Source: FEN-1219 sp036563665 (GTDB lineage Bacteria; Pseudomonadota; Gammaproteobacteria; Steroidobacterales; Rariloculaceae). Taken from it: a DNA stretch of 64,000 nt. This document shows positions 53,232 through 62,581 of the stretch, piece after piece. The notes under the pieces were generated by a model. That model was not told the origin of the DNA. It searched no databases and saw only the letters and a program-made list of their open reading frames with translations. Within the stretch, counting starts at the first letter, position 1, and every line of letters begins with the position of its first letter. The stretch is from the NCBI GenBank assembly GCA_036563665.1, contig DATCLY010000070.1:1-64000 (forward strand). The letters run 5' to 3'. The position numbers and the translations under genes are program-made.

Positions 53232-53930
53232 GTCCCAGATCGCGCAGACGCGCCGTGACGAGCGAGCGTCCGAGCGTCAGCGCAGCGATGCCGAGCGCCA
53301 CCGCGGCCGAGAGCGCGGCGTTGACGAACGGATCGGCGAGCCCATCGGCCCACGCGTCGAGGGGAGGCACTTCCGCCTCCAGCGCAGCCACGACGAGCCA
53401 AGCGGCGGCCGCGGCGACTCCTCCATACCGCAGCATGCGGCGGAGCGTCGACCTTCGCAGCGCCTTCAACGCGGCATCCTCACGCGCCTGGATCTCGGCG
53501 CGAATCCAGAGCACGTCGGGATCCGGCAAGGCCGGGGCTGCAGCGGCGATCTCGCGATGGTCGAGCTCCTCGACGTACGCCAGCCACAGCAACGAGCGTT
53601 GCCGCGGCGCGAGCCCCGGAACGCGCGCTCGACGTCGCCGTCGAGCGCGGGATCGACCGCTTCCTCGAGCAGCTCCGCCGCCGCACGGTCGCGCTCGCCT
53701 TCGCGCCGGTGCCGGCGCCAGCGATCGACCACGAGCGTCTCGGCCGTCCGATACAGATAGCCCCGCATCTCGGCTTCGCTCAGCAACGGCGGTGCCTTCG
53801 TGAGGAAGCGCACGAACGCGTCCTGCAGGACGTCGTCCGCCGCGTGCAGCGAGCCGACGCTGCGCGCGATGTACGCGCGCAGCGCCGGCGCCGTCTCGCG
53901 ATAGAAGCGGCGGAACGCGGCCTGGTCCAT
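53232..53930 (-). pseudogene. ECF sigma factor with one-base frameshift and membrane C-terminal extension
   Basis: From ATG 53930 the first ~105 codons encode sigma region 2 (FRRFYRETAPALRAYIARSV, DDVLQDAFVRFLTKAPP, GYLYRTAETLVVDRWRRH). Near 53625 the frame must slip by one base to continue as PRQRSLLWLAYVEELDHREIAAA, sigma region 4. The continued frame then encodes DPDVLWIRAEIQAREDAALKAL and two hydrophobic segments (YGGVAAAAAWLVVAALEAEV; FVNAALSAAVALGIAALTLG), as in sigma factors with a fused anti-sigma-like tail. The exact C-terminus is unclear. Either a lesion or an assembly error. Confidence 0.65.
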
Positions 53931-53960
53931 GCGCGCACGGCCGGCAGCGGGCATGGGCGC

Positions 53961-54163
53961 TCACGCGCCTCGCTTCTCGGTGAGGACGAGACGCAGCAGG
54001 GCGTTGAACAGGAGCCCTATGCCGACGGCCGCGAGAATCTCGCGATAAGCGCCTTCTGCAGCTCGGTCCGATGACGAATCTTGGCCCGAACGTGCGCGGC
54101 GCCCAGCGCCAGGACGAACGCGACGAACCCGAACACCACCAGCGTGATCAGCACCGTCTGCAT
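53961..54163 (-). pseudogene. Small membrane protein gene, apparently broken
   Basis: ATG 54163 (GGAGGAGGATGTGCC upstream) encodes 48 residues, MQTVLITLVVFGFVAFVLALG...HVRAKIRHRTELQKALIARF, stopping at 54017. A shifted frame of the same DNA then gives YREILAAVGIGLLFNALLRL and ends at 53961. One N-terminal and one C-terminal membrane helix separated by a basic helix is a layout seen in small proteins encoded beside sigma factors. Either the 48-residue protein is real, or a two-helix protein has lost a middle part. It precedes the sigma gene by 30 bp. Confidence 0.45.
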
Positions 54164-54387
54164 GGCACATCCTCCTCCGGACGATCACGCGCTTGACGCT
54201 CGTCGGCGCCGCAAGGTTAACAGGGGGAAGCGGAATGTCGCTCGTAGCGGCCGGCCGCGAGCAAGATGCCGAAGAGCGGATCGCCCGCACGAGCGCCCGC
54301 CGGTGAGCGCGACGAGCTACTGCCCCTCGTCCGCCGGTGCTTTCGCCTCGAGCGCGAACCTTCCGGCCCGCAAGGCTGCTGCCCCGG

Positions 54388-54876
54388 CTACGGGGGCGGA
54401 CGCTGCACTCGATCGGTCCGGGCCGGCGGTCGAGCCGTCGCGGCCGGCAGCTCGAAGCTGCCTTCGTCGTTGAACCGGCGCGTGCCGAGCAGCCCGCCCT
54501 CGAGCTTGCCCCGAACGCGGTAGCGAACCTCTCGCGCTTCCGGAGCATTGGCGAAGCCGAAGACCTGCCGCGCCATGTCGAACGCGGAAATGGTGACGGG
54601 AATGGTGAAGACGCTTTCGCCGTAGCGCGGCACGACGCCCACCGCGTCGCTCACGCCGGTGGCGAGCCGGCGGCCGTTCAGATCGAGCGTGAGCGCCACG
54701 CCCGTGTACTCGAGCGGTCGATCGTTGGGGTTCTGGACTCTGATCGCCACGGCGAGGCGCAGCTCGAGGCCCTCGCTCGGCAAGGGCTCGATGCCCGCCA
54801 CGGCGATGTTCAGCGGATCGCGATTCGCGACGGTCGCGCAGCCCGCGAGCCACGCCGCGAGCACGACGAGCGCCAT
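54388..54876 (-). CDS. LEA type 2 family lipoprotein
   Basis: 162 residues from ATG 54876. The leader MALVVLAAWLAGC ends in a lipobox (LAGC). The domain (GLELRLAVAIRVQNPNDRPLEYTGVALTLDLNGRRLATGVSD ... ESVFTIPVTISAFDM) is the LEA14/WHy immunoglobulin-like fold, with the NPND turn. Such bacterial lipoproteins face the periplasm and are linked to stress or envelope roles without firm evidence. The Pro/Arg-rich C-terminus is unstructured. Confidence 0.85.
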   Translation of the reverse strand: MALVVLAAWLAGCATVANRDPLNIAVAGIEPLPSEGLELRLAVAIRVQNPNDRPLEYTGVALTLDLNGRRLATGVSDAVGVVPRYGESVFTIPVTISAFDMARQVFGFANAPEAREVRYRVRGKLEGGLLGTRRFNDEGSFELPAATARPPARTDRVQRPPP

Positions 54877-55000
54877 CGCCGGTCGCCGCTGCGTTCCGGA
54901 TCCACCGCAGAGACAGTGCACCAAGGGCCCGCCCGCCTGTTTCGCTTCGGTACGACTAGTGTAAGCCCGTAGCCCGAGCGCCGCTTTGGCCGCCGGCGCT

Positions 55001-56494
55001 TCAGCGCCGCGCGGAGCCGCTCAGAGAGCCGAGCAGCCCGCGGAGGATCTGCCGGCCGAGCTGCGTCCCAAACGACCGCGCGGCGCTCTTCGCCATCGCC
55101 TCGAGGACGCTGTCGCCGCGGCGTGCCGTGGTGCGCCGGGCGCGGGCGCCGCTCGTGGTGCGGCCGGACCTCCCGCGCCGGGCGTCGTCCTCGTCGGCAC
55201 CGGCAATCCGGGTGCGACTCGCGTGCGCCTTGAGCAGCTCGTACGCGGACTGGCGGTCGCGAGCGGCCTCGTAGTGCCCCGCGAGCGGCGACGCGCTCTG
55301 CAGCGCGGCGCGCTCCTCGGGCGTCAGCGGGCCGATGCGGCTCCGCGGCGGCAGCACGAACGCCCGCTCGGTGACGCTCGGCCGCCCCTTCGCGTCGAGG
55401 AACGAGATCAGCGCCTCGCCGACGCCGAGCTCGGTGATCGCCGTCTCGAGATCCAAGGCCGGATTGGGGCGCATCGTCTGCGCCGCGGCCTTCACCGCCC
55501 GCTGATCGCGCGGCGTGTATGCCCGCAGCGCGTGCTGCACGCGGTTGCCGAGCTGCCCGAGCACCGTGTCGGGGATGTCTAGCGGATTCTGCGTCACGAA
55601 GTAGACGCCGACGCCCTTCGAGCGGATCAGCCGCACGACCTGCTCGATCTTCTCGAGCAGCGCCTTCGGCGCCTCGTCGAACAAGAGATGCGCCTCGTCG
55701 AAGAAGAACACGAGCTTCGGCTTCTCGGGGTCCCCCACCTCCGGCAGGTTCTCGAAGAGCTCCGCGAGCAGCCAGAGCAGCAGCGTCGAGTAGAGCTTCG
55801 GCGCGGACAGCAGCCGCTCAGCGACGAGCACGTTCACGACGCCGCGGCCCGCGCCGTCCGTCTGCAGCAGGTCCTCGACGTTCAGCATCGGCTCGCCGAA
55901 CAGCCGGTCGCCGCCTTGCTCCTCGAGCTGGACGAGCCCGCGCTGGATCGCGCCCACGCTCGCAGCGGAGATGTTGCCGTATTCGGTGGTGAACTCGCGC
56001 GCGTTGTCGCCCACGTGCTGCACCATCGCCCGCAGATCTTTCAGATCGAGCAGTAGCAAGCCGTTCTCGTCGGCGATCTTGAATATCAAGGTGAGCACGC
56101 CGGCCTGCGTCTCGTTCAGGTTCAACAGCCGCGCGAGCAGCAAAGGGCCCATGTCGGAGATGGTGGCGCGGATCGGGTGGCCGCGCTCGCCGAACGGGTC
56201 CCAGAAGACGACGGGACACGCTTCCGGCCAGAACTCGCCGAGGCCGAGCATCTCCACGCGCTCGCGGATCTTCGGCGACGGCGTTCCGGCCGCACCGACG
56301 CCGGACAGATCGCCTTTGACGTCCGCGACGAACACGGGCACCCCGCTCGCGCTGAACGCGTGAGCGATCGTCTGCAGCGTCACGGTCTTGCCCGTGCCGG
56401 TGGCCCCGCTGATGAGGCCGTGCCGGTTGCCCATGGCGGGAAGCAGGCAAACGTCGGCGCTGCCTGCCTTGGCGATCAGGAGGGGCTCGGCCAT
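55001..56494 (-). CDS. HerA-like/DUF853 ATPase (YjgR family)
   Basis: 497 residues from ATG 56494. Walker A GATGTGKT (30-37), Walker B LVFFFDEAHLLFDEA (~240-254) and VYFVTQNPLDIPDTVLGQLGNRVQHALRAYTPRDQRAVK identify the HerA/FtsK-like hexameric ATPase group known as DUF853 or YjgR. Its cellular role is undefined, with no NurA nuclease nearby. The C-terminal ~90 residues are Arg/Ala-rich, ending in an amphipathic helix (SFGTQLGRQILRGLLGSL). Confidence 0.92.
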   Translation of the reverse strand: MAEPLLIAKAGSADVCLLPAMGNRHGLISGATGTGKTVTLQTIAHAFSASGVPVFVADVKGDLSGVGAAGTPSPKIRERVEMLGLGEFWPEACPVVFWDPFGERGHPIRATISDMGPLLLARLLNLNETQAGVLTLIFKIADENGLLLLDLKDLRAMVQHVGDNAREFTTEYGNISAASVGAIQRGLVQLEEQGGDRLFGEPMLNVEDLLQTDGAGRGVVNVLVAERLLSAPKLYSTLLLWLLAELFENLPEVGDPEKPKLVFFFDEAHLLFDEAPKALLEKIEQVVRLIRSKGVGVYFVTQNPLDIPDTVLGQLGNRVQHALRAYTPRDQRAVKAAAQTMRPNPALDLETAITELGVGEALISFLDAKGRPSVTERAFVLPPRSRIGPLTPEERAALQSASPLAGHYEAARDRQSAYELLKAHASRTRIAGADEDDARRGRSGRTTSGARARRTTARRGDSVLEAMAKSAARSFGTQLGRQILRGLLGSLSGSARR

Positions 56495-56552
56495 GTCGCC
56501 CTCATAGCACGGGACGGCCGGAGGTGGCAATGCGCGCCGAGCTCGCAGCGAG

Positions 56553-56741
56553 CTACGGATTGGCACGATTGCCCGACAGAACCGCGAACAGCCCGAGACC
56601 GAAGTACGCGCCGCCGATCGCGAAACGGGCCGGAGACCCGCTCGCGCGCACCAGGCGCGGTGCCGCGAGAGAGGCGACGAGCGCGTACACCGTGTCGGTG
56701 CCGGCCGCGATCACGACGAACAGCGCGCCGACCTGCGCGCG
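56553..56741 (-). pseudogene. C-terminal remnant of a LysE/RhtB-type amino-acid exporter gene
   Basis: Directly after the kinase stop and in the same frame, 62 codons read RAQVGALFVVIAAGTDTVYALVASLAAPRL ... and end in FAIGGAYFGLGLFAVLSGNR-ANP before TAG. Two membrane helices with 'AAGTDTVYAL' and 'GGAYFGLGLFAVLSG' are the last third of LysE-type translocators. The rest of the gene is absent, replaced by the kinase gene. Confidence 0.65.
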
Positions 56742-59137
56742 TCACTCCGGCAGATTCAGCCGCCGAACCAGCGCGCGAAACCGCGGATGGTCGCGCAGCG
56801 GCTCGGTCACGGACACGGCACGGATGTACGGCACGTTGAGGTCGCGGGCGTCGTAAGCCCGCTCGAGCCAGTCGACGGCGCGCTCCGTGCGGCCGGCCCG
56901 CGTGTACAACGTGGCGATGTGCACCGAAGCGACGTTGCGCTCGCCGGGCCGGGCCGCCAGGGCGTCGGCGGCCGCCTCCATCGCGCGCTCGTAGCCACCG
57001 GCGGCGTATTCCCGGGCGAGAAGCTCCGCGATGTCGCTCGCGCCGATCGTGGTCCAGAATCGCCGCTCCGCCTCGAGCGCCTCCTTGTAGCGGCCCAGGG
57101 AGTGGTAAACCTGCGCGAAATTGTTCAACGCGAGGCGCAGGGTCGGGGCCAGCTCGCGCGCGCGCTCGAATTGCACGAGCGCCTCCTCGTAGCGGCGGTT
57201 CATCGTGCGCTCGACGCCGTAGAGCGCGCGGATCAGCGGATTGAACGGATCGAGCTGCACCGCGAGCTCGATGTGCGCCGGCGCCTCCTCACCGCGGCCG
57301 ACGATGTGCAGGTAGTGGGCATAGAACGCGCGCGCCTCCGCGTAGCTCGGGTTCGCGTCGATCGCGCGGCGGAAGGCGGCGTCGGCCCGCGACCAGTCCC
57401 ACTCGAGCCAGGCGGCCACGGCCGCCTCGGCGAAATGCGCCTCGGGCACCGTGGGATCGAGCGAGAGCGCCGTCTCGAGGGCGGCCCGGATCGGTGCTAC
57501 CGCTTCGGCCGGCGGCACGATCCCGCTCTGCGCGCGGGACAGCCACACGCGGGCGATGCCGATGTACGGCAGCGGATGGTCAGCGGCGCGCCGCCGCGCG
57601 AGCTCGAAGAGCTCGAGCGCCGTGTCGAAATCACCGCTCGTCCAGTACACCAGGCCGCGCAGGTAGTCGGCGTGCGCGTCGGGGTCCACCGGCCGCTCGG
57701 TCGCGAGCCGCGCCTGCTCGGCCGGAAAGAGCGCGAGCGCGAGGGCGTCCGCCACGCCGCGCGCGGCGTCCTGCTGCAGCGTGAGGATGCCCGAGAGCTC
57801 CCGGTCGAAGGTCTGCGACCAGCGCTGCGTCTGCGCGCGCGCGTCGATCAGCGTGGCGCTGATCCGCACGCGGTTACCCTCGCGGCGCGCGCTGCCTTCG
57901 AGCAGATAGTCCACCCCGAGCTCGCGGGCGATCTCGCGAGGCGGCAACGCGGTGCCCTTGTAGCGCATCGACGAGGTGCGCGCCACGACGCTCAAGCGCG
58001 GATCCATCCGGCCGAGCTGCGTGATCATCTCCTCCGTGAGCCCGTCGCTCAGGAAGTCCTGCGCGGGATTGCCCGTCAGGTTCTCGAACGGCAACACGGC
58101 GAGCCTCAGTGATGTCGCCTCGGCCTGGCCGAGGCCGAGGCGTTCCCGCACGGCGTCCACGTTCGCGACCACGAGCCCCGCGGCCACGAGCGCGGCGGCG
58201 CTCGCGGCGAGCGCGGGCCGCCGCCGCAAGCGCCGGCGCCACACGGCGAGGGGCGAACCGGTGCCGCGTTCGATGGCGGCGAGCGCCGCCCGGACCTCGC
58301 GCGCGTGCTGGTAGCGTCGCGCCGGGTCGCGCTCCAGGCAGCGCTCTATCACGTCGCGTAGCGCTGCCGGAACGCTCGCGGACAGCGGCGCGGGCGAGCC
58401 GCTCAGGATCCGCGCGAACAGCTCCGGCACGGTCGCCGCCTCGAACGCCGGCGGCCGCTCACCATCTCGTAGAGCAGCACCCCGAGCGCCCAGATATCGG
58501 AACGCGGATCGGCGGGCTCGCCCCGCACCTGCTCCGGCGCCATCGCGTACGGCGTGCCGGCCGCTTCCCCGGGCTGGATGGCGGACGGGAGCATCGTCGC
58601 CGCCGCCACGAGCGCATCGGCCCGCTGCGCCAGACCGAAATCCACGATCTTGAGCCGGCCGTCCTCGGTCAGCATGGCGTTGGCGGCCTTGAAGTCGCGA
58701 TGCACGACGCCGTGATCGTGGGCGTAGGCGAGCGCGTCCGCCGCCTGCACGCCGAGGCGCACCGCTTCGTCGGGGGGAAGAGCGCCTGCGTCGATGCGCC
58801 GCCGCAGCGAGGCGCCGCCGACGTACTCCATGGCGATGAACGACGCGTCGTCGGAGGTGCCGACCTCGTGCACGATGCAGATGTGCGGATGATTCAGCGC
58901 GGCGGCATTGCGTGCCTCGCGCAATAGCTGCAATGCGGACGTCTCGTCCTGCGCCGTGCGGTGCAGCACCTTCAGCGCGACGCGGCGATGCAGCTTGGTG
59001 TCGTAGGCGAGGAACACAGCGCCGTTCGCGCCGCGCCCGAGGAGCTGCTCGATCCGATAGTTGCCGAGCATGCCGCCGGAGGTGGCCGCCACGGCCACCG
59101 TTGCGGCGAGGGACGACGAGCCGTCGGTCTCTTTCAC
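56742..59137 (-). CDS. Ser/Thr protein kinase with TolB-like and TPR domains (one-base frameshift)
   Basis: Start ATG 59137. Kinase motifs: GRGANG (P-loop, ~34-39), VALKVL, HRDFKAAN (catalytic loop), DFG in KIVDFGLAQ, MAPEQVRGEP and SDIWALGVLLYEMVSG. Near 58456 the frame must gain one base to continue as RPPAFEAATVPELFARIL. A membrane helix (ALAASAAALVAAGLVVANV), a TolB-N-like segment (LAVLPFENLTGNPAQDFLSDGLTEEMI) and TPR repeats (YAEARAFYAHYLHIVGRGEEA; NNFAQVYHSLGRYKEALEAE) follow. The 2396-bp length is one short of 799 codons. Probably a functional kinase with an assembly error, or a real lesion splitting kinase and sensor. Confidence 0.85.
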
Positions 59138-59506
59138 GGCCGCAAGATTCTCGCGTTACCCGTCCCGCCCCGCAACCTCGAGACGACCGCGATCTTTCGG
59201 CGCTCGGGCTACTCCGCGCGCGCGAATATTCTGTCGAAAAGGATACGAGGCCGCCGCTTTCGACGCCCGGCGCAGCCGCCGCGCAGGAATCCGCAGAAAT
59301 CCGTGGAAAAGCATTTCGAAAGCTTTCGGTTCCGCTCAGGCCCGGCCGGCCGCATCCGCCGACACTGTGCACAAGGCGGAGGGAACGGAGAGCGACGCAA
59401 GGAAGGTCCTCCCCCAACGATTCCGAGCGGAGCGATCCCTTCCCACCCGCCGAAGCTCCTGGCCAGCCAGGACCGTTGGGACAGCGAAAGACATGGGAGA
59501 ACGGCG
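59138..59506. other. Intergenic region, no supportable gene
   Basis: 369 bp between the divergent kinase gene and a small membrane gene. It is less GC-rich than average around 59220-59330 and contains a perfect 12-bp palindrome CGAAAGCTTTCG (59317-59328), a possible regulator site. No tRNA, repeat array or coding pattern is seen. Confidence 0.5.
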
Positions 59507-59656
59507 ATGAACAAGACGACGCAGAACGAAGCCCGGAAGACGACGAAGCGTTTCGGCGGTCTCGGCGAGGTGGCCTTCCACCTGGCGCTCGTGGCGGCGG
59601 TGGTGGGCGTGCTGATCGAGCGCGCGACGTACCTGAGCAGCGGGACGATCGTTTGA
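59507..59656 (+). CDS. Small single-span membrane protein
   Basis: 49 residues from ATG 59507 (GGGAGAACGGCG upstream). A basic N-terminus (MNKTTQNEARKTTKRFGG) precedes one membrane helix (EVAFHLALVAAVVGVLIERATYL). The charge pattern suggests an inside N-terminus. It lies 34 bp upstream of the FHA-cyclase gene. Codon use fits its surroundings, but with no recognised family the call stays tentative. Confidence 0.5.
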   Translation: MNKTTQNEARKTTKRFGGLGEVAFHLALVAAVVGVLIERATYLSSGTIV

Positions 59657-59690
59657 ACGGGTCGGCGCAGGCCGGGCAGCTGGCAATCGG

Positions 59691-60641
59691 ATGGCCGCGG
59701 TTGTACTTTTGTGCCACGACGAGTGCGTCGGACGGGGGTCCATCGTGGCGCTCAGTGCAACTCGCGGCTGTCTGGTGCCCGTGCCGGCAGACGCCTTCTG
59801 GGCCGTCGATCGGGAAGAGCGCCGCATCTCCCGCTGGTCCTTGAACGGCGAGCCCGTCACCATCGGACGCTCGCACGAGTGCGACGTCGTCATCCGCGAC
59901 CCGAGCGTCTCCCGCCGTCACGCCATGTTGAGCTGGAGCGGGAACAAGCTGCTGCTCACGCACCTGAGCACGACCAACCCCACGTTCGTGAACGGCGTGC
60001 CCGTGCCGCGCGACACGCCCACCGAGCTCGTCTCCACCGACAAGCTGCAGATCGGCGGCGCACGTTTCGAGGTGTTGCTCTGGAACGCCGACTCCGACGC
60101 CGAGACGCGGCCGCACGCGCCCCCGCGGGCGCTAGCCGTGGTGCTCGCGGCGGACGTGGCGGGTTACACGGCGATGTGGCAGCGCGACGAGACCGGCACG
60201 CTGCTGCGCTTCCATGAATGTCTGCGCGTCTTCCGCCGCGAGGCGCAGCGCTACCGGGGCCGCGTGCTGGACACCGGCGAGAAGGGCGATTGCGTCTACA
60301 GCCTCTACCACAGCGTGCTGCTCGGGCTGTCGGCCGCCATCGCCATCCGCCGCCAGGTGGCCGAGCTCAACCGCTCGTTCCCGGCGGACGGCGCCATCCG
60401 CTTCCGCTTCGGCATGCACTGCGGCGACGTGGTCATCGAAGGCGAAGGCATCCGCGGCGACGCCATCAACACCGCGGCGCACCTCCAGGCGCTCACCGAG
60501 CCTGGCGAGATCATCGTCTCGCACCGCATTCAGCAGGAGGCCGAGACGCACCTCGGGTTCCGGTTCGAGCCCGTCCCTCACCCGGAAAGAGCGCAGGAGA
60601 TCGTGGGGTTCCGGCTCGTCGGCGACGGCCCGCACCGCTGA
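59691..60641 (+). CDS. FHA-domain class III nucleotidyl cyclase
   Basis: 316 residues. An FHA domain (~45-125: VTIGRSHECDVVIRDPSVSRRHAMLSW, NPTFVNGVPV) reads phosphothreonine peptides. The C-terminal domain (~145-310) is a class III adenylate/guanylate cyclase: LAADVAGYTAMWQRDE (first metal Asp), DTGEKGDCVYSLY (second Asp after Gly), FRFGMHCGDVVIEGEGIRGDAINTAAHLQAL. The FHA-cyclase pairing beside a Ser/Thr kinase gene suggests that kinase phosphorylation recruits or tunes the cyclase (inference). Start uncertain: ATG 59691 or GTG 59745; the first ~18 residues are not conserved-looking. Confidence 0.88.
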   Translation: MAAVVLLCHDECVGRGSIVALSATRGCLVPVPADAFWAVDREERRISRWSLNGEPVTIGRSHECDVVIRDPSVSRRHAMLSWSGNKLLLTHLSTTNPTFVNGVPVPRDTPTELVSTDKLQIGGARFEVLLWNADSDAETRPHAPPRALAVVLAADVAGYTAMWQRDETGTLLRFHECLRVFRREAQRYRGRVLDTGEKGDCVYSLYHSVLLGLSAAIAIRRQVAELNRSFPADGAIRFRFGMHCGDVVIEGEGIRGDAINTAAHLQALTEPGEIIVSHRIQQEAETHLGFRFEPVPHPERAQEIVGFRLVGDGPHR

Positions 60642-60674
60642 CGTCCGCCGCGGCGCAGCCGCTCGCACGCCCTT

Positions 60675-62303
60675 TCACCGCCGCAGCGCGCCGACTTTCC
60701 GCAGGCCGCCGAGCCGTCGATCGAGCACGCCCTTGTCGATGCTCATGCGCTTGAACAGCGCCTCCAGATGCTTGGGCGTCATGGCCGCGTTGATTTTCTT
60801 GCACTGCTCGAGCGCCGCCCGCGCCCGCTCCGCCTGCCCGAGGTGGCCGAGGACGTTGGCGTATTGCATCCAGGCGAGAGAGAGGCTGGGCCGCAGATCG
60901 ACGGCTCCTTGAGCGGACTCGAGCGCGTCGTCGTAGCGGCCTTCGCAGGTGTCGGTAACGGACTTGTGATACAGCCAGAACGCGACGCCGGGATGCTGCG
61001 GCTCCATCGTGAGCAGCCGGTCGAGGATGCGGCGCAGGTCGGCCAAATCCTCCGGCTTGCCGGTGGCCGTGAGCGGCCAGCCCATGTACCCCCAGGCCCC
61101 GAAGTCGAACGGCGCGTAGGTCACGGCCTGGCGCAGGCAGCTCAGCGACCTGCGGTGGTCGCCGGCATAGTCCCAGACGAGGCTCACCATCTTCAATATG
61201 AAGGGGTCCTGCGGCGCCAGGGCCATTGCGCGGCTCGCCGACTCGAGCGCCGCCGCCTCGTCCCGCTCCGGGTCGGCGCTCAAGCCGTTCACCAGCCGCT
61301 CCACGAGCAGCGAGGCGAGCGTCGCATGCGCCGCCGGATAGTCGGGGTCGATCTCGATGGCGCGCTCGAGCGGGTCGATGGCCGCGGCGAGCCCCGCCGG
61401 CGTGTACTCGAGCACGCAGGCCCGCGCCTTCTGCACCAGTCCCCAGGCGTCGAGGTTGGCGGTGGAGGTGTGGCGGGCGCGATCGATCTCGGCGCGCAGC
61501 TGCTGAGTCGTGAATGCGGCTACGATCGCCTCGGCGATCTCGCGTTCCACGGCGAGCAGGTCCTCGCTCTTCCTGTCGTACGTGTGCGCCCAGACCTGGC
61601 TGCCGTCCTTCGCGTCGTCGAGCTCGGCCACCACCCGCAGCTGCGTGCCGCTGAGCTGCAAGCTGCCGGAGATGACGAAGTCCACGTTGAGCCGCCGGCC
61701 GATCTCGCGGATGTCCACGTCGCTGTTCTTGAACGTGAACGAGGAGCGGCGCGACGCGACGCGCAGACGATCCACGCGTGCCAAGGTGCTGTGCAGCTCC
61801 GCCGCGAATGCGTCACCCAAGAATTGGAACGCCGGATCGGCCGAGTGATTGTCGAACGGCAGCACGGCCACGGAGGCGGCGGCGCTGCCCAGCGCGGGCG
61901 GATTGCTCGCCGGGTCCGACTCCTGGCCGTTCACCGAAGCGGCGGCCGCGGCCGTGGCGGGCGACGCGGCGGTCGCCTCCCGCGGCACGGCCGGCTCGAG
62001 CAGGCGGTAGCCGCGTTTCGGGACCGTTTGAATGTAACGCGGGCTGCCGCGCTCGTCGCCCAACGCGCGCCGCAGCTCGCTGATGCAGCGGGTCAACACC
62101 TCCTCGGACGTGACCCGGCGCCACACCTGATCCAGAAGCGTGTCGCGCTCGACGAGCTCGCCCGCGTGCGCGGCCAGGAAGACCAGCACGTCCATCACCT
62201 TCGGCTGCACGTGCTGCGGGCCTTCCGGGCCAGTGATGATCCCCGTGAGTGGCTCCACGTCGTACGCGCCGATTCGAAAACCGCGTCGTAGCTTCTGATC
62301 CAT
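60675..62303 (-). CDS. Winged-helix (CadC-like) regulator with TolB-like and TPR domains
   Basis: 542 residues. An OmpR/CadC-type winged helix fills ~10-100 (VQPKVMDVLVFLAAHAGELVERDTLLDQVW, EEVLTRCISELRRALGD, YIQTVPKRGYRLL). No hydrophobic membrane span is evident in the Ala-rich linker (~110-150), unlike CadC. A TolB-N-like segment (SVAVLPFDNHSADPAFQFLGDAFAAEL) and TPR repeats (~270-520) follow. This architecture parallels the sensor half of the kinase at 56.7 kb. It is convergent with the cyclase gene (33-bp gap) and probably regulates transcription in the same signalling block. Confidence 0.88.
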   Translation of the reverse strand: MDQKLRRGFRIGAYDVEPLTGIITGPEGPQHVQPKVMDVLVFLAAHAGELVERDTLLDQVWRRVTSEEVLTRCISELRRALGDERGSPRYIQTVPKRGYRLLEPAVPREATAASPATAAAAASVNGQESDPASNPPALGSAAASVAVLPFDNHSADPAFQFLGDAFAAELHSTLARVDRLRVASRRSSFTFKNSDVDIREIGRRLNVDFVISGSLQLSGTQLRVVAELDDAKDGSQVWAHTYDRKSEDLLAVEREIAEAIVAAFTTQQLRAEIDRARHTSTANLDAWGLVQKARACVLEYTPAGLAAAIDPLERAIEIDPDYPAAHATLASLLVERLVNGLSADPERDEAAALESASRAMALAPQDPFILKMVSLVWDYAGDHRRSLSCLRQAVTYAPFDFGAWGYMGWPLTATGKPEDLADLRRILDRLLTMEPQHPGVAFWLYHKSVTDTCEGRYDDALESAQGAVDLRPSLSLAWMQYANVLGHLGQAERARAALEQCKKINAAMTPKHLEALFKRMSIDKGVLDRRLGGLRKVGALRR

Positions 62304-62581
62304 CTGATGCGGGACCCCGGGGTTCGAGCGAGGGGCCGGGTCCGTGGGGCGGACCGGGTTCGGAGCTCGCGGGCAGCGAAGGATGGTAAGCCGCGGTCCT
62401 GCCTCCCAGCAACGGCGCCGTGCGGGGGGCGGCGCAGAAATACGCAGCTTCCCGAAGTTTTCCGAACGAAAAAATCATCGCACGGTCAGTATCTTACGAG
62501 CGCTCGGGCGCACACTGGTCCCCGACGACGACGAGCTCCGGCCGAAACCGCGAGCGCTGGCAGGAAAACGAGGACCCTCCG

